A DNA stretch of 64,000 bases, from contig NZ_JAFFJX010000006.1 of assembly GCF_016924755.1 (NCBI RefSeq), forward strand, positions 124,001 through 188,000, written 5' to 3'. Both the position numbers and the translations under genes were made by a program. Of this stretch, positions 52,902 to 62,300 are shown in pieces. Below the pieces are notes generated by a model. The model saw only the letters and a list, made by a program, of their open reading frames with translations. It did no database searches and was not told the DNA's origin. Numbering within the stretch: the stretch's first letter is position 1; each line of letters starts with the position of its first letter. The stretch comes from Longitalea arenae. Lineage in GTDB: Bacteria; Bacteroidota; Bacteroidia; Chitinophagales; Chitinophagaceae.

Positions 52902-53792
52902 TTATCCTCTCACCTTAAATTTAACCAGTACGGTACCGGTCTGCGCTTCCGGTCCGCTGGGGTTAGCGTTCAATTTTGACCGGCGAACAATATCAATCGC
53001 TTTTTCTTTAAAAAAGCTTTCTGATGTAGTAGAGCCCTTGGGTTGGTAACTGGCGCTGATCACATTACCTTCCTGATCAACCTTTATATCAACGGCTACT
53101 GTTGCATTTTCATTGAATTCGTCGGTATAGGAATAAACCCTCGTGAAAGTACGGCCTGATAGACCGCTTTTAATAGCGATGCCTGAATTTCCGCGGCCAC
53201 CGCCGGTATAATTCTTTGAATCGGGATTACCACCGGGACGGCCCTGGTCACCCGTTCCGCCGGCAATACCTTCACTGCCGCCTCTTTTGTAGGTAGAAGC
53301 TTCATTACCGCCGGTACCTGTTCCATTCACAGCTCCCATCGTTGCCTTGGGTTTGCGAACGGGTGGAGCAGGTGTTTCAACAGGCTGCGGATTTTTTACC
53401 GGTTTGCTTTTTACTACTTCTTTTTCGGGCACTTTGGTAGCCTCAGGTTTTGCAACCGGGGGCTTTTTAATTTCGGGAGCGTCCACATCCTTATCATCGG
53501 TTTCAATATCCTTTACGTCTTCTTTCGCAGGTTCCGCTTTGGCAGGTGGAACATATGCCGCCTGTTGTTGCACCGGGGCGGGGGAGCCGGGTTCAAATGG
53601 CTGATCATTGCCCAGACCCATATCACTGTTACCCAGGTTTACTTCAATGCCTTCTTCAACAGGTGGTTCGGGTAATGGCGGCATACCCCATTTTACAAAA
53701 ATGAAGATGACCAGCATTAAGCCTACCACCAGTGCGGTATAACTGCCTGCCTGAATATTCTTCTTGGATTCAAATTCCTGGTTCTGTTGCAT
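52902..53792 (-). CDS. TonB-like energy-transducer protein
   Basis: Inner-membrane protein with one helix (about residues 16-34, YTALVVGLMLVIFIFVKWG), a proline-, lysine- and glutamate-rich periplasmic linker (residues 40-200) and a C-terminal TonB/TolA-like domain (AVDIKVDQEGNVISASYQPK, TGTVLVKFKVRG). It would couple the proton-motive force to outer-membrane receptors. ExbB and ExbD are not found next to it. A TTG-N21-TATCTTAG promoter-like pair lies about 30-60 bp upstream. Confidence 0.8.
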   Translation of the reverse strand: MQQNQEFESKKNIQAGSYTALVVGLMLVIFIFVKWGMPPLPEPPVEEGIEVNLGNSDMGLGNDQPFEPGSPAPVQQQAAYVPPAKAEPAKEDVKDIETDDKDVDAPEIKKPPVAKPEATKVPEKEVVKSKPVKNPQPVETPAPPVRKPKATMGAVNGTGTGGNEASTYKRGGSEGIAGGTGDQGRPGGNPDSKNYTGGGRGNSGIAIKSGLSGRTFTRVYSYTDEFNENATVAVDIKVDQEGNVISASYQPKGSTTSESFFKEKAIDIVRRSKLNANPSGPEAQTGTVLVKFKVRG

Positions 53793-53926
53793 GATCGGTA
53801 ATTTGATTACACTAAGATAACCAATGTTCAGTGTTTATTACAACTATAATGCTAATTGAACAACAAAACGCAACTGATGTTGCTCTTATCGCAAACTTTA
53901 ACAGTTTTTATAGGCTCTGTGCTTGT

Positions 53927-54688
53927 TTAACGCCTGAAAAACACGTCATAGGCAAACCGAATAATAGTGGCGCATACAACGATCAAAAAGAAGATCCTGA
54001 TAAATGCATTTCCCTTTAAAATGGCCAGCCGGGCGCCCAGCCAGCCACCCAAAGCGTTACATACAGCCATGGGTAAAGCCACAGCGTAAATGATCTTGCC
54101 CGTCAGGGAGAAAAAAGTAATAGAGCCCAGGTTAGTAGCCAGGTTTACAAATTTAGCATGGGCGCTTGCTTTCAAGAAATCGAAGCCCATTAAGCCAATG
54201 AATGACAAGATCAGAAAGCTGCCGGCGCCTGGTCCTATAAAACCATCATAAAAGCCAATGACCAAACTGATCAGCATGGAATAAATTACCTGTTGTTTAG
54301 CACTATGGCCTTTTTCTGTATGATCGCCAAAACGGCGATTGGTAAACGTATAAATAGCAACGATGATCAACATGATCAGGAGCAGGGGCTTCATAAAGCT
54401 GCTGTTAACATGGGCCAACAGGGTTGATCCGGCAAAAGCTGCACAAAAAGCAATAACGGTCATTACGGCGATCAATAGCCAGTTTACCGGCACCCTGCGC
54501 ACATATTGTGCTGTAGCAATACTGGTGCCGCTGAAAGAAGGTATTTTTAATGTTCCCAGCACGGTGGCTAAAGGGTATTGCGGCAATAACACGAGCGCGG
54601 CCGGTGTTTGAATTAAACCGCCACCACCGGCGATAGCATCGGTGAAGCCTGCGAGGAAAGCGAATAAACAAAGTAGTATTAATTCCAT
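53927..54688 (-). CDS. TauE/SafE family permease
   Basis: Inner-membrane protein of 253 residues with eight hydrophobic segments and the two family motifs: GGGLIQTPAALVLLPQYPLA near the start and GFIGPGAGSFLILSFIGLMG in the second half. TSUP members export sulfite, sulfoacetate or related organic anions. A typical length for the family. Repeats flank the start, and no other sulfur-metabolism gene is adjacent; the sulfite-oxidase-like gene lies 8 kb away. Confidence 0.92.
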   Translation of the reverse strand: MELILLCLFAFLAGFTDAIAGGGGLIQTPAALVLLPQYPLATVLGTLKIPSFSGTSIATAQYVRRVPVNWLLIAVMTVIAFCAAFAGSTLLAHVNSSFMKPLLLIMLIIVAIYTFTNRRFGDHTEKGHSAKQQVIYSMLISLVIGFYDGFIGPGAGSFLILSFIGLMGFDFLKASAHAKFVNLATNLGSITFFSLTGKIIYAVALPMAVCNALGGWLGARLAILKGNAFIRIFFLIVVCATIIRFAYDVFFRR

Positions 54689-54693
54689 GAATG

Positions 54694-54880
54694 TCGTGAA
54701 TGGTCAATGGTCAATGTGATAATTTGATAATTTGATGATGTGATAATGCTCCAGTTATCAGCAGTCCCTAGATTTTCGATGCCTCGTAAGCACGCAACAT
54801 AGCGTGTAATCATTATCTCATCAGCTAATTAGCACATCAGCCAATTAGCACATCAGCTAATTAGCACATCAGCTAATTGC
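54694..54880. repeat. Intergenic words: GGTCAAT, TGATAATT and a 16-mer GCTAATTAGCACATCA
   Basis: GGTCAATGGTCAATG at 54698-54715, TTTGATAATTTGATGATGTG units up to 54746, and three copies of the 16-mer at about 54826-54875. The 16-mer also occurs partially at 29998-30036. Fills the gap between TauE and DinB genes. Confidence 0.8.
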
Positions 54881-55397
54881 TTTTCAGCACTCCCATAAAC
54901 TGTTTCCAGGGCCCAACGGCTTCATCATACTGTTTCGCCATCACGCGGCTGAGCTGATGGATATGCGTGAGATCATGCACCACCCAGGACGCTAATAAGT
55001 GCCGTAGGGTAACGGGTCCTAATACAGGGTGGATACCGGTGCGTTCCAGTAATTCATCTGTAAGGTTCATGGCTTTCAAAGCGGCCAGGTTATCCTTGCG
55101 CAAAATTTTAAATTCATCGAGCAGCTCGTCCATCGACTTGCCCTTGCTTTCCTTTTTATGTCCCTCCATATCAAATGGAGGAAATACTTTATAGCCTTCC
55201 CCAAAAATGATCTGTGTACGCGGGATCCAGTCGGTTTTCTCACCATGGATCAAATGCGCCACGATCTCGAATGGCGTCCAGGTATCGCCGCCTTCGTTAT
55301 TAAACAACCATTCGTCTGCCAGTCCGTATAACAACGATTCAATCACCAGAGGTGTTCTTTCCAGAACCGGGAGCGCTTTTTCCAAATCAAATTGCAT
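54873..55397 (-). CDS. DinB family protein
   Basis: A 174-residue four-helix protein of the DinB_2 group. Helical segments contain the metal-ligand histidines in PFEIVAHLIHGEKTDW and ASWVVHDLTHIHQLSR, spaced as in the family. Function unknown; family members bind a divalent metal and may be thiol transferases or damage-inducible hydrolases. It is not close to the YfiT-like DinB (23 kDa region at 50254) in sequence beyond the fold. The last codons run into the upstream end of the 16-mer repeat. Confidence 0.85.
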   Translation of the reverse strand: MQFDLEKALPVLERTPLVIESLLYGLADEWLFNNEGGDTWTPFEIVAHLIHGEKTDWIPRTQIIFGEGYKVFPPFDMEGHKKESKGKSMDELLDEFKILRKDNLAALKAMNLTDELLERTGIHPVLGPVTLRHLLASWVVHDLTHIHQLSRVMAKQYDEAVGPWKQFMGVLKSN

Positions 55398-55474
55398 ACA
55401 GCTTAGTTTTGGGCAAAGTTAGGAAGTTTACCTCCTAACCCCTAAAGGGGAATAGCCAAGGCCTTTAGCCCGTC

Positions 55475-55860
55475 TTTATGCCTTTATGCCTCACCTTTAT
55501 ACCTGTATGCCTCTTGCTATTTTACAGTTGCCTTTATGGCTAGTTGCCTATTTGCCTTTTGTAGTTGCCTCGTTGCTCCTTCATGCCTTGCTGCCTTTTT
55601 GCATTTGCCTCGTTGCCTATACGCCTCGCCTTTATGCCTGTATGCCTCTTACTTTTTACAATTGCCTTTGTGCCTTTTTGCCTATTTGCCTTTTGTAGTT
55701 GCCTCGTTGCCTGTACGCCTCACCTTTATACCTGTATGTCTCTTGCTTTTTTACAGTTGCCTTTATGGCTAGTTGCCTGTTTGCCTTTTTGCAGTAGCCT
55801 CATCGCCTGTATGCCTCGCCTCATTGCCTGTATAGCAGCTATACCTTTTGCTTTATGTCT
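55475..55860. repeat. Pyrimidine-rich TTTATGCC/TTGCCT array
   Basis: About 385 bp of 7-8-bp units around the word TTTGCCTTTATGCC. A higher-order unit starting CCTCACCTTTATACC repeats at 55489, 55624 and 55718 (135 and 94 bp apart). The plus strand is almost free of G runs and rich in C and T. All plus-strand frames are partly open; the apparent proteins are not real. The rest of 55398-56099 shows only a CCCCTAAAGGGG motif and the promoter at 56055. Confidence 0.9.
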
Positions 55861-56054
55861 TTATGATAACTAACGGTCGTTTATACGCTATTCATTTAAA
55901 TCGTCCAAAAAACATTTAAACGGCTACAGCGCCTTGGCCATCATGGCCATTTCCTCCTGAAAGCCGCTACCATGGCGGATTTTAACATTCCGTACAGGGT
56001 TTTAACATCCTAAAAACGGCTTCGAGTTGATTTTACCTGCGGGAAAACGCGTGC

Positions 56055-56062
56055 TATGTTTG
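56055..56062 (+). promoter_or_regulatory. Strong -7 box TATGTTTG
   Basis: Exact TAnnTTTG, with TTG 25 bp upstream (somewhat long) at 56026, and 38 bp before the ATG. Best promoter seen in the window. Confidence 0.65.
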
Positions 56063-56099
56063 CATTACCAAACGCAACAAACATATAAAACATACAATT

Positions 56100-56510
56100 A
56101 TGAAAACGGAATCGAGGAATTATGGAAAACTGGCAATCGTAGCACTGGCTTTCACTTTAGCATTTTCAGCGCCTGCTTTCGCCAATGACGGGGATAAAGG
56201 CGAGAACACAAATGCAACTGAATTAAAGTTCATCGGAAACATGGAAAACCAACCGGTATTCGAACTGAACCTGACGAATAAAGTGGAAGACGAGTACACC
56301 GTAATTTTCCGCGACGAGTATGGTAATGTGTTGTACAGCGATAAATTTAAAGGAACAGGCATCACCAAGAAATTCCTGTTGAAATCAGAAGACCTGGGCG
56401 ATACATCGCTGAATGTTGTAGTAAAATCTAAAAAAGGGACTACTGAAGTATATACTATCAATAGAAACCATTCCTACGTTCAGGAAACCACTATCAACAA
56501 GGTTAAATAA
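56100..56510 (+). CDS. Small exported protein, beta-rich
   Basis: 136 residues with a clear signal peptide (LAIVALAFTLAFSAPAFA) and a mature domain of about 110 residues built of beta strands (PVFELNLTN, YTVIFRDEYGNVLYS, FLLKSEDLGD, LNVVVKSKKGTTEVY). No cysteine, no lipobox; the family is unknown to me, though many Bacteroidota encode similar small periplasmic proteins. A strong promoter and terminator isolate the gene, suggesting high, independent expression. Confidence 0.7.
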   Translation: MKTESRNYGKLAIVALAFTLAFSAPAFANDGDKGENTNATELKFIGNMENQPVFELNLTNKVEDEYTVIFRDEYGNVLYSDKFKGTGITKKFLLKSEDLGDTSLNVVVKSKKGTTEVYTINRNHSYVQETTINKVK

Positions 56511-56553
56511 CAAAACAGGCTTTCAGTCAATCATCATCATAGAGTGTTTTATA

Positions 56554-56590
56554 AAAAGAAGAGCGCCGGTGGTTCCGGCGCTTTTCTTTT
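56554..56590 (+). terminator. Intrinsic terminator
   Basis: Sixteen-bp near-perfect stem around GCGCCGG / CCGGCGC with a 5-nt loop, ending in TTTTCTTTTT. Confidence 0.9.
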
Positions 56591-56674
56591 TGGTCAATGT
56601 CTATGATCAGTCGTCAATAGCAATTCGCCCTGCCGGCTTCCTATTGTTTGGAAATCCGAAGATCGCGAGCTATT

Positions 56675-56703
56675 CACCATTCACCATTGACCATTCACCA
56701 TTA
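56675..56703. repeat. CCATTCA / CCATTGA heptamers
   Basis: ATTCACCATTCACCATTGAC and one more unit, ending at the stop of the radical SAM gene. Confidence 0.8.
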
Positions 56704-58008
56704 TTAATGTGCGAAATCTTCCTCGTAATTACCCGTTATCCTTTCCATGCTCGGGTTGAAATAGCCAAACTTCACCTGTGGGAATTCTTCATGAATTAAT
56801 TCCTGCAATTGTTTTATTCCCAGCAGATCACCGGTTTCATAAGCGCCGATCCTGCCCATATACCAGTCGGGGTCGATATTGAAATTACGCCACTGGATCA
56901 TGTTCAGTCCGGTCTCACTGATCAGTTTTCTCAATGCTTCATATTCTTCAACACTGTCGGTCATACCCGGAAAAACAAAATAGTTAATGCTGGTCCAGCC
57001 ATTATAACTACGTACCACTTTCAGACTTTCAATGATATCCTCAAACTGGTAATTGTTCGGACGGTAATATGCTTCATAAATATGTTTACGCGCCGAATTG
57101 GTGCTTACCCGGATCGAATTCAAACCAGCTTCACAAAGCGCTTTTACGGCAGCAGGTTTTGAACCATTCGTATTTATGTTGATGCTGCCTTTGGATGTAT
57201 GGCGGCGCATTTGAATGATCGACTCACGGATGGTTTCCCACATCAACAGCGGTTCGCCTTCACAACCCTGGCCGAAACTTACGATCGGATAGGGCGCCGT
57301 TTCCAGGTGCGGCACGGTAAATTCTACGATCTCTTCAGCAGTTGGTTTAAAGGTCAGGCGCTCCTGCGTTGAAACGATCTCTTCTTCCTGGGGTTGAAAA
57401 GAAATACAGCCGATACAGTTGGCATTGCAGGCCGGCGAAGAAGGTACCGGGCACTCCCAGCGCCCCATGAAATAATTCCGGGCGGCCGGACAATTATACG
57501 TCATGCAGCAATTATCGGCCAGGTGTTTTACCAGCCGGTTATGCGGATAGGCTTTCAAAAAAGTGGCTACGCCCGATTCGATCTTTTTGGTGTCGAACCC
57601 GGCACATTCCTGGCGAATGTCCTGCTCAATACGCACAGCGGGCACATAGAATACATCATTTTGCCAGCCTACAGCGGTATAACAGAAGAGCGGCAGGGTA
57701 GGTGCATCGGGGGCTGTTTCATAGGCAGCCAGGTATAGACCGGTATGTGCAGGCGGGATAAAGGCAGCTACGGCCCAGCCTTTATCACAAAGACGCATTT
57801 CGCCGGTATTTACATCTATACCAATTCCCCGGCGGCCAGGCAGTTCATACAGCGAACCGCCGTCCGGCAAAACGATCCAGTCCTCTACCGGCACCTCATA
57901 GGCATCCCAACCAGCCCTTCCGGTAACATACAAACTGGTATCCTCAAAAATGTTTCCTTTCCCGTCGGAATACAACAAATACGGCGAACTCTTTAATTCA
58001 GACATCAA
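56704..58008 (-). CDS. Radical SAM protein with extra cysteines
   Basis: A 434-residue radical SAM enzyme of unrecognised subfamily. The SAM cluster motif is C194-x3-C198-x2-C201 (SPACNANCIGCIS), unusually far from the N-terminus because a 190-residue domain precedes it (residues 1-190, beta-rich, with GRRGIGIDVNTGEM). Four more cysteines lie just before the motif: C167, C168, C173 and C186. The barrel shows FGQGCEGEPLLMW and SININTNGSKP. Start may be the second methionine. Function unknown; possible peptide- or tRNA-modifying activity is an inference from the extra cysteines only. Confidence 0.85.
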   Translation of the reverse strand: MMSELKSSPYLLYSDGKGNIFEDTSLYVTGRAGWDAYEVPVEDWIVLPDGGSLYELPGRRGIGIDVNTGEMRLCDKGWAVAAFIPPAHTGLYLAAYETAPDAPTLPLFCYTAVGWQNDVFYVPAVRIEQDIRQECAGFDTKKIESGVATFLKAYPHNRLVKHLADNCCMTYNCPAARNYFMGRWECPVPSSPACNANCIGCISFQPQEEEIVSTQERLTFKPTAEEIVEFTVPHLETAPYPIVSFGQGCEGEPLLMWETIRESIIQMRRHTSKGSININTNGSKPAAVKALCEAGLNSIRVSTNSARKHIYEAYYRPNNYQFEDIIESLKVVRSYNGWTSINYFVFPGMTDSVEEYEALRKLISETGLNMIQWRNFNIDPDWYMGRIGAYETGDLLGIKQLQELIHEEFPQVKFGYFNPSMERITGNYEEDFAH

Positions 58009-58107
58009 TTACTTTTTCAATCCTCAAAAAATAAGCTAAAGGCTTAAGGCTTAAAGCCTAAGGCAAAACCCAATTGGGAATCTCCAGTAAGCCTCTAACC
58101 TTCCACC

Positions 58108-58710
58108 TTAAGCCTGCTTCAAATAATGTCTGCAAAATTCGTGAATTTGATCGAGTTCTTCGAATTGAAGATTTTGGCGGAGATCAAAGTGATATGATTT
58201 GTCGCCCGAAGCTGCAATGGTGATGGAATCGTATTGAGCCTCAATGCGATCGATGTTCGACCAGATGAAGAACCTGCTTTCGGGCAGCGCAGGAATGGTA
58301 ATGCCCGTATGATGCAGCGCCACATATTCAGTGTTCAGCATCTTCTTTTCGCACCAGAAAAGATACGCATAGGCCAGGCACATGAAAATATGTCCGGCCC
58401 CGATCAACCACTCCCCGAACAACCAGGAAGTAAAACCAATACCCAGGAAAAAGATGATCTCGACCAGCCGGAAGAAGAGGTTTACCAGCGGCAGATCGGC
58501 TGTAATATTTTTTCCTGCTATAGCCAGAATGAAAATGTCAACTGCCATAAACAGCAAACAACCGAGGTATATGGGACTGCTATGCGGTTGATTGAGATGC
58601 GACAGCGCATGCACCAGGATCAGTCCACCGGCAGCGAAATGCAAAAAGCGACCAGCGCGTTTCAATTTTTGAAATGCTGGATGAACAACGGGCAGGGCGA
58701 GTGAGTTCAT
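58108..58710 (-). CDS. Membrane protein of unknown function
   Basis: From ATG 58710 (200 residues; a longer start at 58746 adds 12 residues) the protein has five hydrophobic segments in the first 130 residues (LHFAAGGLILVHAL, YLGCLLFMAVDIFILAIAG, LVEIIFFLGIGFTSWLFGEW) and a soluble C-terminal part that looks like a PH-type domain (FIWSNIDRIEAQYDSITI). I do not recognise it. It lies 100 bp upstream of the radical SAM gene on the same strand and may share its transcript. Confidence 0.55.
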   Translation of the reverse strand: MNSLALPVVHPAFQKLKRAGRFLHFAAGGLILVHALSHLNQPHSSPIYLGCLLFMAVDIFILAIAGKNITADLPLVNLFFRLVEIIFFLGIGFTSWLFGEWLIGAGHIFMCLAYAYLFWCEKKMLNTEYVALHHTGITIPALPESRFFIWSNIDRIEAQYDSITIAASGDKSYHFDLRQNLQFEELDQIHEFCRHYLKQA

Positions 58711-58794
58711 ACAACAGTAGTTTGTACTTAGATGCAGCGCGCTCAATTTTCCATAATGTAATTTCTACATTTTTTATTCGGCTTTGCGGGATGG

Positions 58795-59281
58795 TTACCG
58801 GTTGCCAGTTACCGGTTACCGGTTGCCAGTTACCGGTTACCAGTTTCCGGTTACCAGTTACCGGTTGCCGGTTTCCATTGCCGGTTGCCAGTTACCGGCT
58901 GCCGGTTGCAGGGTCAATGGTGAATGGTCAATGGTGAATGGCGAATGCTCAATGCCTGCCGATTGCCCATTGCTTTACGACCTTTCAGTTCTTTGCCTTT
59001 ATGCCTTTTTGCCTTTGTGCCTTTCATTATCACATTATCATATTATCACATTATCACATTATCCTATTACCGGTTTCCGGTTACCAGTTACCAGTTACCG
59101 GTTTCCGTTGCCGGCTGCCGGTTGCAGGGTCAATGGTGAATGGTCAATGGTGAATGGCGAATACTCAATGCCTGCCGATTGCCCATTGCTTTACGACCTT
59201 TCAGTTCTTTGCCTTTATGCCTTTGTGCCTTTCATTATCACATCATCACATTATCAAATTATCACATTATCACATTATCCT
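58795..59281. repeat. Composite repeat block with a 216-bp duplication
   Basis: Four words in series: GTTACCGG-type heptamers (58795-58900), GGTCAATGGTGAAT (58913-58955), TTTGCCTTTATGCC (58992-59023), ATTATCACATTATC (59028-59066). The series then repeats: GTTACCGG type at 59068-59125, GGTCAAT at 59127-59168, TTTGCC at 59207-59232, ATTATCAC at 59234-59281. The segments 58897-59032 and 59113-59241 differ by one base and a 7-9 bp deletion over about 130 bp. Apparent plus-strand ORFs over the block are not real. It fills the gap between the divergent genes at 58710 and 59364. Confidence 0.95.
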
Positions 59282-59363
59282 ATGCGTTTTTATGCACTAT
59301 AGATTTTTGAAGCAGCAATTAATTTTTCAGTAGGTTTATTCTACACCAAATACCAAGCTACCA

Positions 59364-62300
59364 ATGAGAAAATTATTACCTGTCCTTTTATGTCTTGTCT
59401 TTTCCACCACCCTTACCCTGGCCCAGAACGATACCAGCCTCGTGCATCATGTAAACCAATTGATCGCGCAGGATCCATCCGTTCATTTACGGGCCGACAG
59501 TATCGTTAAGGTCAACGACGAGCTGCAGGTTTATTTCAACACCGGCCAGTCCTTTGTACCAGGCGCCATTACCGAAACCGAATCGGAACTACTGACGGAA
59601 TTGTTATTACACCTGATCACCGATACCGACAGCCGAAACCTCTTGCTGCTGGCAAAAGACCGGGTTTCGGGCGAATGGAAAACACTGGATTATTTTGTGC
59701 TGTCGCCGCCCATTGAAAAATATGAAGCGGTCAGGAACAATGATCCCTATCCTGATAAACCGGGTATTCCCGGCGCAGCCTTGGCCCGTGTATTTCCAGG
59801 CAGCGGCCAACCGGCTGCTGCAGGCGCATTAAGCGGCAAAACCGTCTGGTTAAGTCCGGGCCATGGCTGGCAGAATACAGGCACAGGCTTTGGCTTTCTG
59901 ACCCAGCGGGGAACTTCAAATCAACTGGTGGAAGATTTCACTACGGCAGAAACAGTGGATTATTATTTATTGAACTATCTGACGAATGCCGGCGCCAATG
60001 TATGGAGCGTACGCGAACGCGATATGAACACAGCGGAGATCATTGTCAATAACGACGACGGCGCGCCGGCCTATACAGAGACCGGCGCCTGGTCAACCGG
60101 CACCATTGCCGGTTATGGCGGCACTTACCGTACCCATGCAGCGAGCGCTGCAGGCACCGCTACCGCGATCTTTAAACCCACAGTCACCACCAGCGGCTTG
60201 TACTGGGTGTCGGTACGTTATATCAGCGGGCTCAACCGGGCCACCGATGTAAAATATGCCGTTACCCACGCAGGCGGCACCACAAAATTTACCATCAACC
60301 AGGAGGTCCATGGTGATACCTGGGTATACCTGGGACAATTTTATTTTTTTGCCGGCGGCAATTACAACGTTACCATTTCTAATCAGTCGGCCGACAGCAC
60401 CCAGGCCATTGTTGCAGATGCCATCCGCCTGGGCGGTGGTATTGGCCAAACGCCTGATTGCTTAAATGGCGGTGCAGCCAGTGGCAGACCGCGTTTTGAA
60501 GAATCGGCCCGCCAGTACGCCCGCTTCCAGGGCCATCCACCCTGCCGCGAAGATGTTACGGTTCGGCCCATTTATACCGAATGGGAATTAAGCAAAGGTT
60601 TACCCACCGAAATAAACAATGCGGTCTTTGTTTCTTTTCATACCAATGCCGGCGGTGGTACAGGAACCGAAAGCTACCGCTATAACGGTCTTGGCAGTTC
60701 GCAACCTACTATCACACCGGGCAGCACCCAGCTGCGCGACAGCATCCATAAACAATTGATTGCCGATATCAGGGCGGGCTGGCGAAGTACCTGGGCCGAC
60801 CGCGGCGTGAAAACGGCCAATTTTGGCGAGTTAAGAGAATTACGTACGATACCCGGCACCCTCATTGAATTAGGATTTCATGACCATAGCGGTGATGCGG
60901 CAGCGATGCGCGAACCTGAGTTCCGGCGCCTGGCGGCCAGGGCCATGTACAAGGGTATACTGAAATTCTATACTTACCGCGATAGCGTCAAACGCACCGT
61001 GCTGCCGGAAGAGCCCACACATGTGGCCGCCCGAAACATCGGCCATTACAAGATCCATGTAAGCTGGTCGGCCCCCGTAGCCGGCGGGATCTACGGCGAC
61101 CCGGCCACCGCTTACCGCGTATATGTAAGCGAGAACGGGCGCGGATTCGCTGACGCTACTGACGTTATTGACACTACTTATATTTTCAGGGGAAGACCCA
61201 ATAAAACCTATTTCTTCAAAATAACCGCCCTGAATGCCGGCGGCGAATCCTTTGCTTCCGGTGTAGTGGCTGCCCATACACCCCGCCATGCGGTGCCCGT
61301 TAAACATAAACCGGTTACCTGGCTGCTGGTAGATGGGTTCGACCGGCTCGATGCCTCGGCCATGCTGTTGAAATTCGAAAGCAGCGCCCTGGGCAATGTA
61401 CGCCGGATGGTGCTGGGCAGCATGAACAATTACAGTTATATGGTAGAACATGGGAGTGGACTGGCCGCTTGCGATGTGGCTTTTGACGGGGTGCAGAACG
61501 AAGTGATCGCTTCCGGTAAACTGGCCCTGTCGAAATATTTTGCGGTGGACTGGTTTGTGGGTGAAGAAAGCTCCGCTAACAGATCACTAGATTCAATGGA
61601 AAAAACAGTGATCAAAAAATACCTCGACAAAGGGGGACGGCTGTTGATCTCCGGCTCGGAAATAGGGTGGGACCTCGGCCGCTCCGGATCGCCCAATGCC
61701 GATTCTGCTTTTTATAAAGACTATCTGAAAGCAGTATACGTTAGCGACGGTGCTGGTACTTATAACTTTAATGGCAGTACCGGCTTTTTTACAGGAGGCA
61801 GCGGCGTATTGGGCAATGGAGTTAACGGATCCTACAATGTAGATTTTCCCGATGTGATCGACAGCAGCGGCGGATCAGAATTGGTGCTGAATTATGCAAG
61901 CGCTGGCAATACCGGTGCAGGTATAGGCTATAAAGGCCGGTTTCGCCTCTTGTATTTTGGTTTTCCCGTAGAAGCCATTGTTAATGATGCCGTGCGTAAG
62001 AACCTGATCTGCGCTTCGGTTGATTATCTGTCGAAACCCGATAAACATTGTGGCTTTATCCTGACAGGCACCCAGGGCCACCAGGGCAACAGGCTGGAAT
62101 GGGAAACAGGTCCGGAAACAAATACCGCCTGGTACACCCTGGAAAGAAGTACAGATGGAAGCCATTTTGAAGCTATCAGCGGCCGCATTAAACCCATGGG
62201 TTCCGCAGCTGAAGGATACCATTATACGATAGATGATAAAGATATTACGACAACCGCATATTACCGGGTAATAACAACGGATAAGAAAAATCAGCAAACG

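Noticed and set aside
55486-55873. Plus-strand proteins rich in CLPLC over the TGCC array
   Set aside because: Product of the repeat; composition and multiple open frames argue against coding.
58674-59302. Overlapping plus-strand proteins over the composite block
   Set aside because: All derive from repeat words.
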